Shown: positions 31,382 through 43,900 of the stretch, one piece after another
Position numbering within the stretch: position 1 is the first letter of the stretch
How the letters are laid out: each line of letters starts with the position of its first letter
Assembly (NCBI GenBank): GCA_932294295.1
Contig: OW028576.1
Span: 45,300,247-45,364,246, forward strand
Origin: Alitta virens
Lineage: Eukaryota; Annelida; Polychaeta; Phyllodocida; Nereididae
Reading direction: 5' to 3'
Length of the DNA stretch: 64,000 nt
Made by a program: the position numbers and the translations under genes
The notes under the pieces: generated by a model
The model's database searches: none
Seen by the model: only the letters and a program-made list of their open reading frames with translations
Told to the model about the DNA's origin: nothing

Positions 31382-33215
31382 CTTTACACAATGTCCATAT
31401 AGATGACCACTTTCAGCAATGTCAGATCATGTGCTGCCACCTAGTAATGAAAGTATGCCTTGTCATGATGTGACAGGTTTGAAGGCAGAATAGAAATATT
31501 AATATATATTGTGTTGTGATTAATATTTTGTCTTTTATTTCCAAATTCTGAACTAAAATTAAATTTGCTTGGAAAGAACAAGAAAATCTCCATTCCAGGT
31601 AGTTTTGTTTAACAAATCCCATTTGTAAGTGAGTATAGGTATTGAGTAAATAGAAAACTATTGAAAACTCAAAATTGTTGCAGGTTTGCTACTCAAGAAG
31701 TTGTCATGCATCAAAAGGCACACATCATCCTGATCATATGTTGAATACAGATCACCTGAAAGGATTTTCCATTGACGAGGTAAATAGATGCTCTAAATAA
31801 TGTGCTCTTACAGCTATTTGTAGGACACACATAAAAAGCAAAGAATTACTTCATAGTTAGGTTACTACTGCTTTTATAAACATGTGTTTTTAAAAATAAA
31901 TTGTTGCTTTTTTTTCTTCAGAAATCTGCAGGCCCCAGAAAGCATGTACTCCGATCACTACATTACAGAATTGGAAACTTATAAGAACACTTGGATAACA
32001 CATAAGCATGCAGTATCCTGACACTGTACTTGCTGGTTGCATGAACTTTACACGTGTCAATGGATATCAGTGGTTTTTATAAATTTTCACCAGGTATAGT
32101 GTGATTAATTAGTTTCTTTTCTTCAAGAATGTGTTACATTTTACTTAAAATTAAAGTTCTAGGCACACATCTGTGTCTAGTACTGTACAAATTTGCTTAT
32201 CAGTCCTACAAGACTAGATTTATTTTAATGGATTTAGGTAATGATTAAGTAAAATTTATAATGATGCTTCACCACCATATTTTTGTTTTTTTTTTGGGGG
32301 GGGGGGTGCATTTTAACATTGAGAGCAAATTGTTACATTAATTTTGGAATGTATAGAGTTAGCTATTCTGTTATAAAAGTTTGTTTAACTCAATGTGAAT
32401 CAGCACATTTCATGTAATGATAGACACTTTTAATGAAGTGTTATTGATGTGATTATTAGCAATGTATCATTGAGTACATAATTTCTGATTTGTGACATTA
32501 TTTTTTTATTGTACTTACTTCATTTGCACTGTTTTTATTGTGAGTCAATATACGATATAATAAATTGTTTACATGAAATGCTTGTTTTTTTTCTGATTAT
32601 GAAAAATATTACTGCAATATTGACATATATAATCTTAAGAAAATATGATTGGAAATTTATTGATATAACATTAAAAATTCCAAATTATGAACATTTAAAA
32701 AGATATTTTGTCAATCATATTCAATAACATTAAATTGATATTACTGGAAACATTATGAAACATGTTACACTAAGGTTTATATGTGCTTCATAGCATATCG
32801 TGACCATGCCAGTTAATAACATGATGGCTAACATTGGTATGCCCTTAATGAAACCTTATGAAAAATATTAGAAAATAATGTTTTGCTACTCTTTCTCGAA
32901 CCTTATGAACACCTCAGGAGAACCTTAGAAATTAATATTTGTAGTAACATTGTGGGGATAATGTGAACACAAGACTGATAATATTAAACCAAAATGTGCA
33001 CATCAGCTAAAAAAATTCTACATTTTATCCTTATAATAATATTGAAGAAAATGTTGCACTGAGAAATTGCTAGCCTTTACATAAGGTCATAGTGATATGA
33101 AATAGTTTGCAGGAAATCTCATATTATTAGATTGTCAGATGTTCGAAAAACCTAAGAATCCGGAATTATTATTTTTTTCTCTGAAGGCTTATCAAAATGT
33201 TGTCATAGGTTGACT
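31382..33215. other. No gene seen
   Basis: AT-rich. It contains T9 plus G11 at 32284-32307. Repeated AACCTTATGAA-like motifs at 32830-32950 suggest a decayed repeat. The portion next to 33215 is probably 3' UTR of the terminal exon. Confidence 0.35.
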
Positions 33216-33355
33216 TCATGATCTGCTGTGCATGTTAACTCCCATGTATCTTCTTCTATTCCGTTTTTTACAAAAGCACACAATAGCAATGATCAGAATG
33301 ATGAAAATTATGACACCAACACATATTCCAATGATCGTGCCTACATCCAAACCTC
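33216..33355 (-). CDS. Terminal exon with TM helix and tail (TM exon 3)
   Basis: Phase-1 terminal exon: acceptor TTTGGTTTCAG, 46 codons including TGA. It encodes GLDVGTIIGICVGVIIFIIL and further hydrophobics ending IAIVCFC, then KKRNRRRY and a short tail ending MHSRS. One helix of about 25 residues, strongly basic inner boundary. Architecture and phase match the four other terminal exons. Confidence 0.68.
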
Positions 33356-35825
33356 CTGAAACCAAAAAGGAAATAATCATCAGTGACAATTACGAATTTG
33401 TTTCATTCAGAAAAGTTACATCCCCACTCAATCCATCTCTTTAAAACAATAAAATTACTAAATTTGTATGTGTGTTTTTATAATATACTAATAAGTTCAG
33501 CCATCATAAGATAACCTTTCCCAAACCATGGCACAGCCTTAAGCTTACACTAAAATAGCACGGATTAGCAGATCACGCCAAAATAACCAATTACTTAGGA
33601 CTATAATATTACAGCTACTTAGCAAATTGCAAGCAATACCTACCAGCATCATATAGGTTTCTTGTTCTTCTTAAGATTGGGATATTTCATCAGAAAAATA
33701 TTTAAAATGTCATTTACAGTGAGCTGATACTCACAATTACATCCGATGGATGTATTGCACTCAACATTAATCATTGTTGTCATATCACAAATAAGCATAC
33801 GTCATATCAATCAACATAGAGTTGACAGAGCTACTTTTTGAGATCCGGCAAGTCAGCAATTACAAACACGCCATTTCATTGGTAAAATACTTCTGCATGA
33901 AGGTCCAGGAAATAAGGATATTATTTATATTTTTTATTTACAGATTTCTTTGCTCTCCTCTCAAGGAGATTGAAGAAAAAATAGTATAGCTGTTACATAG
34001 GCAGATTATTGGTTCTTTTATAATTATTGATTACAGTTAGTTTATTGCAATAAATAACTCCGTCAACATTTAATGGCTATCAGTGTGACCACTTGGTTTG
34101 AAATGAATCTCTCATAAAGGAATAGGTTAATTTCAAATACGAGCATAGTATAATTACAGACAGTGATTATGTGGTTTTTTCAAGCGTCACTGAAATAGTT
34201 TGTATGCAATCCATCAGTTTGTCTAAGAGTAGCTTGGTGCTTGTCTCATTGTCCTCAAATATCCTTTATATTTATAACAATAGCAATATTCTAGAGAATA
34301 CCTCCGGCTAGATCCGAGATTGGGATCCAAAGATGTAAATTTTGGTTCTTGTAATACATAAAAAAAAATACATATACAAAAAATAAAACACACAAGTTAC
34401 ACACCCAAAGTATGTTTATTTATATATTATGATCATTTGATTGATTTTACAAAAAGCACCAGGTCACAAGAAATGTTTCAAATACAGTAAAATTGTATTT
34501 AACTATTAATAATAAATTATTGAATACAATCAATAAAAAAAATATTCAATAATGAAAAGTATATTTGTGACTAGGTTAATAATCCTTTATCTCAAACTTT
34601 ATGCATGACATCAAAAAACCAAAGACGATACATAGGCAAAGCTCTAAAACTGCTATACACTAAAAAAAAACTGAAAGAAAGAAAAGAAAAACACCCAGAA
34701 AGCTAAGAGTTCATCAAAATTTCTAATTTTAATACGATAAAATACTCTATTTCAACAAATAGATATATTTTACACTAAAGCAGATCACTCACATTCTGAC
34801 AACCATTTTTTAGACTCACAAACCACTACATCAGCTACTTGCATATATATATTGAATTTTTTTTTCAGCTCATTTCTTTGAAAGACATATATACACTACA
34901 TTGTACCATAGAGGCAATTCAGTCATCAATTTCCCATTTTTGTCTTTTTAAAATTTAATATGACATTCATGACCGTCACTTTTACATACATTTATGGAGC
35001 TTACAACAATCGGTATATCTTAAATGATATCTGCATAAATTTTGACAAGTTAACCTCTTTAAAAGCACATCTAACAATCCATAGTTTAAAAAAAAATTAT
35101 AAAAAATCGTATTGACATGAAAATGTAAACTAATAATAATGTGGAAAAACAGTTACTGGTTTTGCTAAATTTACCAATTACTGGCCTAATTCTTTGTTCC
35201 CATTACTTTTGAAACAATACAGTGGATTAATTTTTTAATTAATTTAGTCACCAAATCTGTAAAAGTACATCCATTAAACCAAACTACCAAGATCTTAATT
35301 TACAAAAAAAAAAATGACATTAAAAAAAAATTTAATTAAGCACCTATTTACAGAAGTCAATATGTTAACGGTGACTGGGCATCTCCACCCTAGCACACCA
35401 AGCCTTGGCAACCCTCTCCACTGGCTTCACTATGTGGGTCAACTCATGCATATTAATGAGAATGACCTTGGTGACCTGCCCTGTTTTGTCTCAGCCAATA
35501 GCAAGTTAACCCCCTCAGTAATGTCAAAGTGAAACTAGGTCTAATTTCTCCAAGCTCATGACTTGTGTTTAGTCAACAACAACAATTTTTTAGTAGCAGA
35601 GGTGCAGTTGATCATTTGACTAAAGCTGGGTTTTTTAACATTTCTTGTCTATTGTGATGATAAAAATCATGGAAATAATATGTCCATGTATCAATTATAT
35701 ATTATTATATTCATTGATAATATGTAAATATTATAATATCAATCAGTTTATATTAATTAGCACCATAAATGCATGTTGCATGGGATACTATACAAGATAA
35801 TTAAATTAAGTTGTCATAATATATA
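33356..35825. other. Intron-like AT-rich sequence
   Basis: No supported exon. On the minus strand 33725-33765 reads TTMINVECNTSIGCN before GTGAGT, resembling the TTM stalk exons, but lacks an AG acceptor. 34280-34330 reads NLHLWIPISDLAG before GTATTC, an equally weak candidate. Poly-A/T tracts are common. Confidence 0.3.
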
Positions 35826-37376
35826 TAAATGATCTTAATTTGGCTAGCCCTATCTTTAAACCCATCATATATGCTGATGATACAGCATTATCTGCAACTT
35901 TAAGTGCCTTTGACAGTGCAGGTCAAAACAGGGATAGAAATATAGATACAGAACTTGAAAATATCTCTCTGTGGCTAAAACTTAATAAATTATCATTAAA
36001 TTCTTCCAAGACAAAGGCCATGCTTTTTCATACTGTACGCAAAAATGTGAATTATCCAAATATTATGATAAATGGTACAATTATAAACTTTGTGGATTCT
36101 TTTAACTATCTAGGAATTACAATAGATAAACATCTTAGTTGGAAGTCACATATTCATAAGATATCCTTGAAAATGTCTAAAATTATAGGAATAATGTTAA
36201 AAATGAAAAATTTTATCTCGAAGGATATCCTTCTCACTTTATATTATAGCTTATTCATGCCATATCTCAATTATGGGATTCTTTGTTGGAAATCAAAGAT
36301 TAATTCAGTTGTAAAGTTTCAAAAGAAAGCTGTCAGAATCATAATGGGTGCGAAATACAATGCTCACACAGAACCAATTTTTAAGTATCTAAGCCTTCTG
36401 AAAGTTAATGATCTATGTAACCTTCAAGAATTAAAATTTTGTTACAAATTAGAGAACAAATTGGTACCCGCTTACTTTCAAGACAACATATTTGTAAAAA
36501 ATAGAAACATTCATCGACACAACACTAGATCTGCCAATGCATTCCATATTCCCCGAGTTAGGCATGAATTTGCCAAACATGGCATTCATTATATAATTCC
36601 CATGGCTTTTAATAATAGTATTCCGCTTATCATAAACAAAATTTACACCCACAGTCTCTCTGGATTCGCAAAATATATCAAGAATGACTATCTAAACAAT
36701 TATAAAGAAAATTGCTTGATAAGAAATTGTTACATTGTCAGTCCTCTTCAGGGTGAGCTTTGCTTCATAAATGCCTGCGTTCCACTCATTATATCTCTTT
36801 TGTGAATTTTAATGACTAATTTTCTGCAGTTCATCTTATTTTATAGGGTTCTAAGATATCCAGTGTACTTTTTATTCGGAAGTGATGAACCAAAAGTCAT
36901 TCACTGCACAGAAAATGCACAGAAAATGCACAGAAAATGCTTGTAAAAAGTAGCATGTGAATTTCATTTCAGAACTTCCAACATGGCATGTGAATTTCAT
37001 TTAATCAGGTTCTAAATAGAAAATGCTTGTAACAATAGCATGTGAATTTCATTTAGTATTTTGTTCATCATTGTTTCTGTCCAGTCATTTCTATTATCAT
37101 TATTGTTACTATTATTATTCTTAAAATATTTTATTTACTTGATAATTTGTAATTGGTGACTCAGGAGATTTCAGTCTACCTTTAAACGCCTGGGTGGCCT
37201 CTCGATAGCGGTCTTAAGACCTTAGAGAGGCCTCCCGCACATAGAGAAAAATACATTTTAAATATTTCTTTACTTGTTTATTTGTCTATTTTTCTATGTA
37301 TGTTTCAAACATTGTCTGTATATGAAATGTGTGTCTCTTTGTGTAAATAAATGTCTTTGTCTGTCTGTCAAAAAAA
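35826..37376 (+). mobile_element. 5'-truncated non-LTR retrotransposon (CR1/Jockey-like)
   Basis: Begins inside the reverse transcriptase just before IYADDTALSATLSAF (the YADD catalytic box) and keeps an open frame of 321 codons (35840-36805). The frame includes WLKLNKLSLNSSKTKAM and FNYLGITIDKHLSWKSHI, the RT thumb and C-terminal region. The 3' UTR carries a stem-loop (37196-37232) and ends in (TGTC)n then A7. The truncated 5' end is usual for such elements. Lacking the N-terminal RT and endonuclease, it cannot move by itself. A minus-strand relative ends at 46188. Confidence 0.88.
37196..37232 (+). other. Stem-loop in the non-LTR 3' UTR
   Basis: GGCCTCTC (37196-37203) pairs with GAGAGGCC (37225-37232), enclosing the palindrome GGTCTTAAGACC. 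Such 3' structures can be what the element's RT recognises; here that is inference. Confidence 0.6.
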
Positions 37377-38814
37377 GAAAATCTAAGTACAAAGTTATGT
37401 AATAATGAAATAGATTTTAGTAGGCACAGTTGTCTATGTGCAAGTTAATAGCTGGATATTACTGAGTTTACAAGTCTGTACTTGTTGCTCCCATATTTGA
37501 ACAGTGCCAAACCACAGCTAATTGGCTGCCATAAATGGTTTGATTGGCTGAGCAGTGAACTAGGTCAAAAGTGAAATAGTGAAACTACAGGGGTAGATTC
37601 CCAGGGTTACTGGGACCGAGGATGGGCATCTCATGCCAGTTTTTTACATTAATCCCTTCAAAGGCACAATAATTGCTTGTAGCATGACAAACTAATTAAA
37701 CTGAAACATTAGGTTTTAAACAGAGTCTATCAACACCTTTATGCTAATCAAGGCACAACATTATTTGTAGTTGATAATGATATTCCAGTTTTTGAATTGG
37801 CAAACATACAAAATGCAATAAAGATATACATTTAGTTTGGGGTAACTTCATAAAAATCAGATTATTCCAATAAACAATTATTTACCTATTTAATGATAAG
37901 TATATGCATACATGTATACTGTAATATGTATCAAAAGCAACTACCATGCTCATGTTGTTATTGCACATCCTGGTTATTCATTACTAATTTTACATTTGCA
38001 TTATACTTTGTTTGTTTGCTTATTTAAATTTTGAAACACATTAGACATCTACACATTCATCACATACATACATACATACATACACATTTGTTAATCATAA
38101 TACATCAATTCATAAATACATCAGGTTGTTCCAGGGGAACACGATAGCATCTTTGATGCATGCCACAAGTAGGGCATACCCCTGTTTAACAATTAAAAAT
38201 TATTTTACCACAATGTGGAACACAGGATATAAAGTGGATAGGAGATTATAATTAAATAGTATTATTGTCATAGTAATATAATATCTATTGTTCACAAATT
38301 TATGAAATATATCTTTCCTTGGATTAAAGTTGGGATGTGTGCAAGTAATTTAATGACGTTGTGCAAATTATTAAGAACTTGATTATATACAGATGATGTT
38401 TACACTGTGGGTTCATTGAATACCATCCATACATATGATCTACAGAGAAATTGAAGAGATTTGGATCACATTTCCATTTTTTTCTGAATCGATTATTTAT
38501 CAAAAATGCATTAATTTTCTTTTGATAATGCACTGATGCACAAAAGAAACACAACCATTTGTTTCAATTCAATGTGAGGAGCTGTTTGTGAGCTATGTTT
38601 CTGAATATAATATAAAATCATTATTATAAATTTAGACAGTGCCTGTAGCAGAATTGTTACTATCATTACTACTATCTGCAAAGAACCACTATCTATCCAC
38701 AATTTGATAAACTAGAGCACATAAGATGTGCAACAAAGGCGGCTAGAGTAGGGTTGCATACATGTTCAACGTCCCTACCATTTGACAGTCTGACATTATC
38801 AAAGCGAACGTTCA
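37377..38814. other. No gene seen
   Basis: AT-rich. (CATA)n occurs at 38064-38088. 37500-37640 shows mixed composition (CAGCTAATTGGCTGCC) without coding potential. Confidence 0.35.
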
Positions 38815-39168
38815 CTAACCACGACGACCGGAGCGCATAACTTCGTCAAAAGTTGATCAATGTTCTCAAAGTATACATCAAATAAAAGCCAGAACGTCAC
38901 AGAATACCTTTCTGAACAAAAATGGTATTCACTACCTCTATAAAACTACAAGCTTTTCCACGTTATGTGGCAATTTCCACGAACAATAGATTCTGTTCTA
39001 GCGTTGACCTACATAGCCCTGTAGACATGTCACTGCGCATGCACAAATACATTAAAATAAGGAAAGAGGCCCCCCAGTGGGTTTTCACAATTGAACGACC
39101 AATTTAAAGCTAAGACACTCCAAGAATTCTCCACCTGGGGCCACAGGCCCAAACATGCACTAACCCAA
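38815..39168 (+). repeat. Dispersed repeat, copy 2
   Basis: Same family as 327-675, same orientation, with shared GCGTTGACCTACATAG and GGAAAGAGGCCCC blocks. Small indels separate the copies. Confidence 0.6.
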
Positions 39169-40726
39169 CTATGGGTTATACTATGTATAATACAATACAA
39201 ACTTCAATACAAGTTATGGCCAGGAATTCAACAAAAAATAACAGCACAACAATTTGAATATTCCGTTAAATCCATCACAGTCAAAAATGAAACCAGGCTC
39301 GTTTTCTCTCAGGTCATGACAAAATTAATTTTTCTAGGCTGAGGAAAGTGTTGGACAAAAAAAAAAAAAGCAAAGAAAATTCATGTTTTCAAAGAGTGAG
39401 CAACACCAAAGGCCACTTCTGGCAATTGCTGGCAAAAACCCTAAAACTAAATTGAAGCATGACCTCTTCATGTAGCTTACAAAAAATGTGCACAAGCCGG
39501 TTTTTTTTTTTTTTTTTTTGTCAGAAGTTCCTCAATAACAATGCCTGTGGATTTGCCAAGCATAGTATGAAAAAGTATGGCCTAAATCCCATTATCAATT
39601 AAACAGTTCTCTCATTTTCTTGACTAGACGCAATTTTTTACTTTAAAAGTTTGCATATATAATAAATAAATCAAAAGGAATCCATTAATCAAGACACCAA
39701 ATGATGCTATAGATGAAAAGAACATCTTTTCTTCCACTACAGGGGACCCATGTTAATCCAAAAACCTAATTTCGTAATTACGCTTTTCAGAATAACAAAT
39801 TGTTTATACATACAAAAAATGCTAAGTTTGTCACCAAAAATTACAGTCTTGATTTTTCAAATCACCCAAGCATTTTGTTTTGATGGCAAGTGATTTGGTT
39901 TAATTCTAGATCAAAAGGATATTGATCGAGGTGATTGTGTGTTGGAAATATATCATTTGCACATCAATCAGATGTCATTTATTATGGCAACATGTAGTGT
40001 AACCTCCTATGTTTGACATTGACAAGGACGAAGGTCAGGGACAGTTAGTGTTACTTTTTACTTTAAGTAGGCTAATGAGAGACACCAGTCTTCACTTAAA
40101 ATCATGCATTTACAAAATATGCAAAATTAACTAGTAATAATTTGTTCAAATTGTGAAGCACTGACAAACCCAATGAAATTCAAACTTTGCCGAGACAGTG
40201 TAAATGTTATTGCATTTTAATTTAATTTAAGACAGACTTAATTGTCTTTCCCTTTCAAGAGACACGACTTTATCAAACAGTAATACATACACAAATCATA
40301 AAATAGAGAAGACCTGTTGCGAAATAATTCTAAAAGCAACATAACTATAAAACACTAATTAGCTTTCCTTAATCATATCATCACCTCAAATTGACCACAA
40401 TGAGCTTTACTTTAGAAATCAGTGGCATGCAAAAATAACCTTGTTATAAACTATCATCACATTCAGTGAGTGACCAGAGCTCCGTTAGCCTACCCCCCAA
40501 CACATGACATCAAGCCTATGACATAAACCATTCAGTTGTTACCAGCTTCTACTAAACTGCTGACAGTGGGTAGTTTCCGGGATGCACCGCAAGGAGGAGG
40601 AGTTGGAATTTAAGCACCCCAAAGAAGCTGTCCAGAATACCCTCATCAGCGTTCCTGCATGATGGCATTGATGGGGGTATTAAAGTGCTGAGGGAAATGC
40701 AAGACTACAGGCGGCAATAAACCTCA
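39169..40726. other. No gene; 3' part is the UTR of TM exon 2
   Basis: T18 tract at 39502-39519. 40466-40590 (AGTGAGTGACCAGAGCTCCG and following) is homologous to 48268-48400, at the same distance from the respective stop codons, so both appear to be duplicated 3' UTR. Confidence 0.45.
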
Positions 40727-40920
40727 TCACACCTTCCTTATTGGGGCTAACTCGTCGTCTTGATTCGCATCTGTCTCATTCGCACCTGCTTTCAGCGATT
40801 TGCCTTTTCCAAGTTTTTTCAAGATGAAAATAACCAACAAGACAATTAATCCCGATGCAATCAATGCACCAAAGATGCCTCCAACAATTTTGCCGGTGTT
40901 ATCTTCATCCATTTTCTCAT
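40727..40920 (-). CDS. Terminal exon with TM helix and tail (TM exon 2)
   Basis: Phase-1 terminal exon: acceptor CTTTATTTTTCAG, two split-codon bases and 64 codons including the stop. It encodes EKMDEDNTGKIVGGIFGALI and then more hydrophobics to FILKKLGKGK. The tail of about 27 residues is hydrophilic and acidic in its second half (ETDANQDDELAP), ending IRKV, a hydrophobic C-terminus that might fit a PDZ domain. Its 3' flank is duplicated at TM exon 1, so exons 1 and 2 are probably recent relatives although the proteins now differ. Confidence 0.7.
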
Positions 40921-43900
40921 CTGAAAAATAAAGAAATACTGATGACAAGCATGAAATAGACCTCATTTCAATTCTACCTCTGCTGGCTTTTAATTGCTTG
41001 AGACGTCACAATGGTGAAGTGCATTTGGCGCACAAGATACCACACGTTGGGTTATTGTGATAGACAGATAGTTCATTGTTTGCCGTACATTTTTTCATCA
41101 TACTGTACATATATATATATATATATATAATTTATTCTTCTCAAAGGCATATAGCCGCTGCTCAGAAGTTTGGATTTAAATTTAAACAAAAAAGAAGAAA
41201 ATATTAAATAGGCTGGCGGATGAAATATTACTCAAGACCCGAGGGCACGATGTCATAGTTTTGAGAATTGCATATATTTCGGGTGATTATTTAAACTGAG
41301 GTTGCCATATAGTGTAGCGAAAATATGAAATGTATTAAGCAATGAATTAACAGATAAAATTGTGAGTAAAGTCACGTATTTAGTATAATAATTAATAAAT
41401 GTTCTATGGATTGTGGGATAATTGACATATAACAATTTTCATTGAACAACACTGTAGGCCCGGATTGTCAGTCTCTTGAAGTAATATATGAATACACGCA
41501 TCTTATCTGTTTCATTTGAGGCCAGAAATATCTTGTGTGATTGGAAATTAACACATTTTTTCCAGCACTGCACTGACTACATGGCACAGTTGAAAAAAAA
41601 AGACACCATTTTACGACATTTACTAATAAAAGAAAATATAAAGAGTTATAATTAACTCTTATTACAAGAAATGAAAGAAAAAGAAACCATCAAATAAAAT
41701 ATCCTATATGATAGGTACAATAGGCAAAGCAATGAGATTACATACATGCATAAATAAACACAAGTGTAAAAAAAGAAAAAAGGACATACCTCAACCCTGC
41801 AGAAAGTGACAGCCATTCAGACAGGACACACAAACTAAGAAAAGCGCATGCCATTTCCCGGGTTAACATAATCAAGCAAGCTACAAAAAAATTTATTGTG
41901 GTACTACATCAAGCTAACTACAACAATACCACACAAACTACAACAGTATCTAGCAAACTTTTATGACCATGTGTTATAACGTGAGCAGCTTTACCAACAC
42001 CTCTAACCATTCGGCCACAAAGGATATCCCTTCTAGCCAAGTGCTAGAAGGTGGGGTCACTGCTAAGGCCCGGGACACTACATTACAATAATCTAGGATA
42101 GTGCTGATTTGAACATATTTATTATAATTTCACCAATAAGCAATAACATGTTCAATTGCGGTTAACAGATGCACACACTGCACAAGTGACCTGCAGCAGG
42201 ATATTTATAATTGAAAGAAACACTGGATCAAAATCAATCAGATGATAAGACTAATTACAGCTGGGACTGACCTGCGACCAGTATCGGTAGCACGTCCATT
42301 CTCTATAACACGGCAGATTCAAATGAAACCAAATACAATTTTAGGCCTCAGAGGTGACCAAGCGTGACCACTGCGACGATAGACGTTTGAGTGCCAATTA
42401 CAATTGAAGACAATGGTCCTTTGAATAGACTACCAAATCTGATAGCAATTATGTAATATCATTTTGACTTTAAGGGTCTATTATCTACATTTGTATTAAA
42501 TATGTTAATAAAATTAATACGATGAATAAAATTATAATCATTAATTATTAAGCCTTTTAAATGTGTGGTCATCCACGCAATTTCTTATGTTTACTTATAA
42601 CTTTTATTTTTATTTCCCTCCCCCCCTTTTTTTAGGCCTATGCGCTTTTGTGCTTCAAATGAACTATAGTTAATTGTTGACCTTCATTTAACTAGCAAAA
42701 TAAATAAATATTATAAAATAAATTAGCAGAATTTGCCGACCCACTGAAGGGTAATCTGTACAATCTGTACTTTGACATTATTTCTCAACAAATCATAAAG
42801 GTTAGAAATTTCAAACAAAGACCAATTAAAAGAGCTCGTCTTGGAGCATTATATATATATTGCAAAAACGCGCATGTTTTTCACACGTGTGTATATGCAG
42901 TAACTATAATTAATAAATATCATGCAATTACTAGCATTTTATGACGCGTCAATGTGACACAACGCACACGTGTCAAGCGTGTATGTGTAATAACAAGGCG
43001 TGTATACGCACACGTACGTGCAATTGCTCGCAAGTTTACATATATAGGTAATGTTGAACGTTTATTTTTTTATGAGCTTTATTTAAACGTCAGATTATGT
43101 TCGATACATGCTGTCAATAAAAAAACAATGAGCATGTTGTATATTCAGATGAGAAAATAAGTGACAATACACAAGATAGAAACAAGAAGCAGGGTGTATT
43201 TATTGCCTTTTTTAAAAGTTAACCAAAATAGGAATAAAACAAAATGTTATACAAAATAGCATGGTAATTGTTTTCAAAATTAATTATAATTTACATTTCT
43301 CAAGTAGATAGAGATAGATAGATAGATAGATATTGACAGAAAGAGGTCAGTTTTGACCATCGTTCTACGCACAAGTGCATAATGCACCATTAACAGGTTT
43401 CTTATTAGTCCAAATTATTTAAAGAGAATTGATAGTCTATTAACTGGCCCACAGTGTATTTGTTTCACCAGTTGTCTAGAGTCATTAGTTACAACTGGGA
43501 AAGAATCTTATTTAAAACTTGTGAATGTGGAATGGTGTGCACTAGTGAATGTGAAGGATATAGCACTAGTGAATGTGTTAGATATGACGCAATGACTAGT
43601 ACACGAGTAACAAGTATTTACACATACACAAGTGCAATATATTGCATATACACACGTGCTAGTTCTGACATATACACGAGTGTGCTAGTAATGCCACATA
43701 CACATGTGCTAGTAAACTCATTTACACTCGTCCACTCATGAATGCAATATCTCGCAATATATATATATATATGTGTCTTGGCGAAGAAGTAGGTAGAACT
43801 TCCTTGTATCTGTCATAGTTCCAGAGAAATGTAGTCTTGCAGTGACTATAAGACTCTATAAGACTACCAGCCTCTATAAGACGACCACCCCACACGGGAA

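Noticed and set aside
33725..33765. Another TTM-type stalk exon
   Set aside because: The peptide TTMINVECNTSIGCN and a GTGAGT donor fit, but there is no AG acceptor in a usable position.
34280..34345. Exon-like NLHLWIPISDLAG before GTATTC
   Set aside because: The acceptor and phase do not agree with the surrounding phase-1 series, and the peptide is too short to judge.
42000..42035. Possible tRNA gene on the minus strand (GTGGCCGAATGGTTAGAGG)
   Set aside because: Only an A-box/D-arm-like piece is present. No anticodon stem or B box follows, so at best a SINE fragment.
42954..43160. Open frame with repeated TRV/VCV translation
   Set aside because: It is produced by CACACGTGT-type simple sequence, not by a gene.
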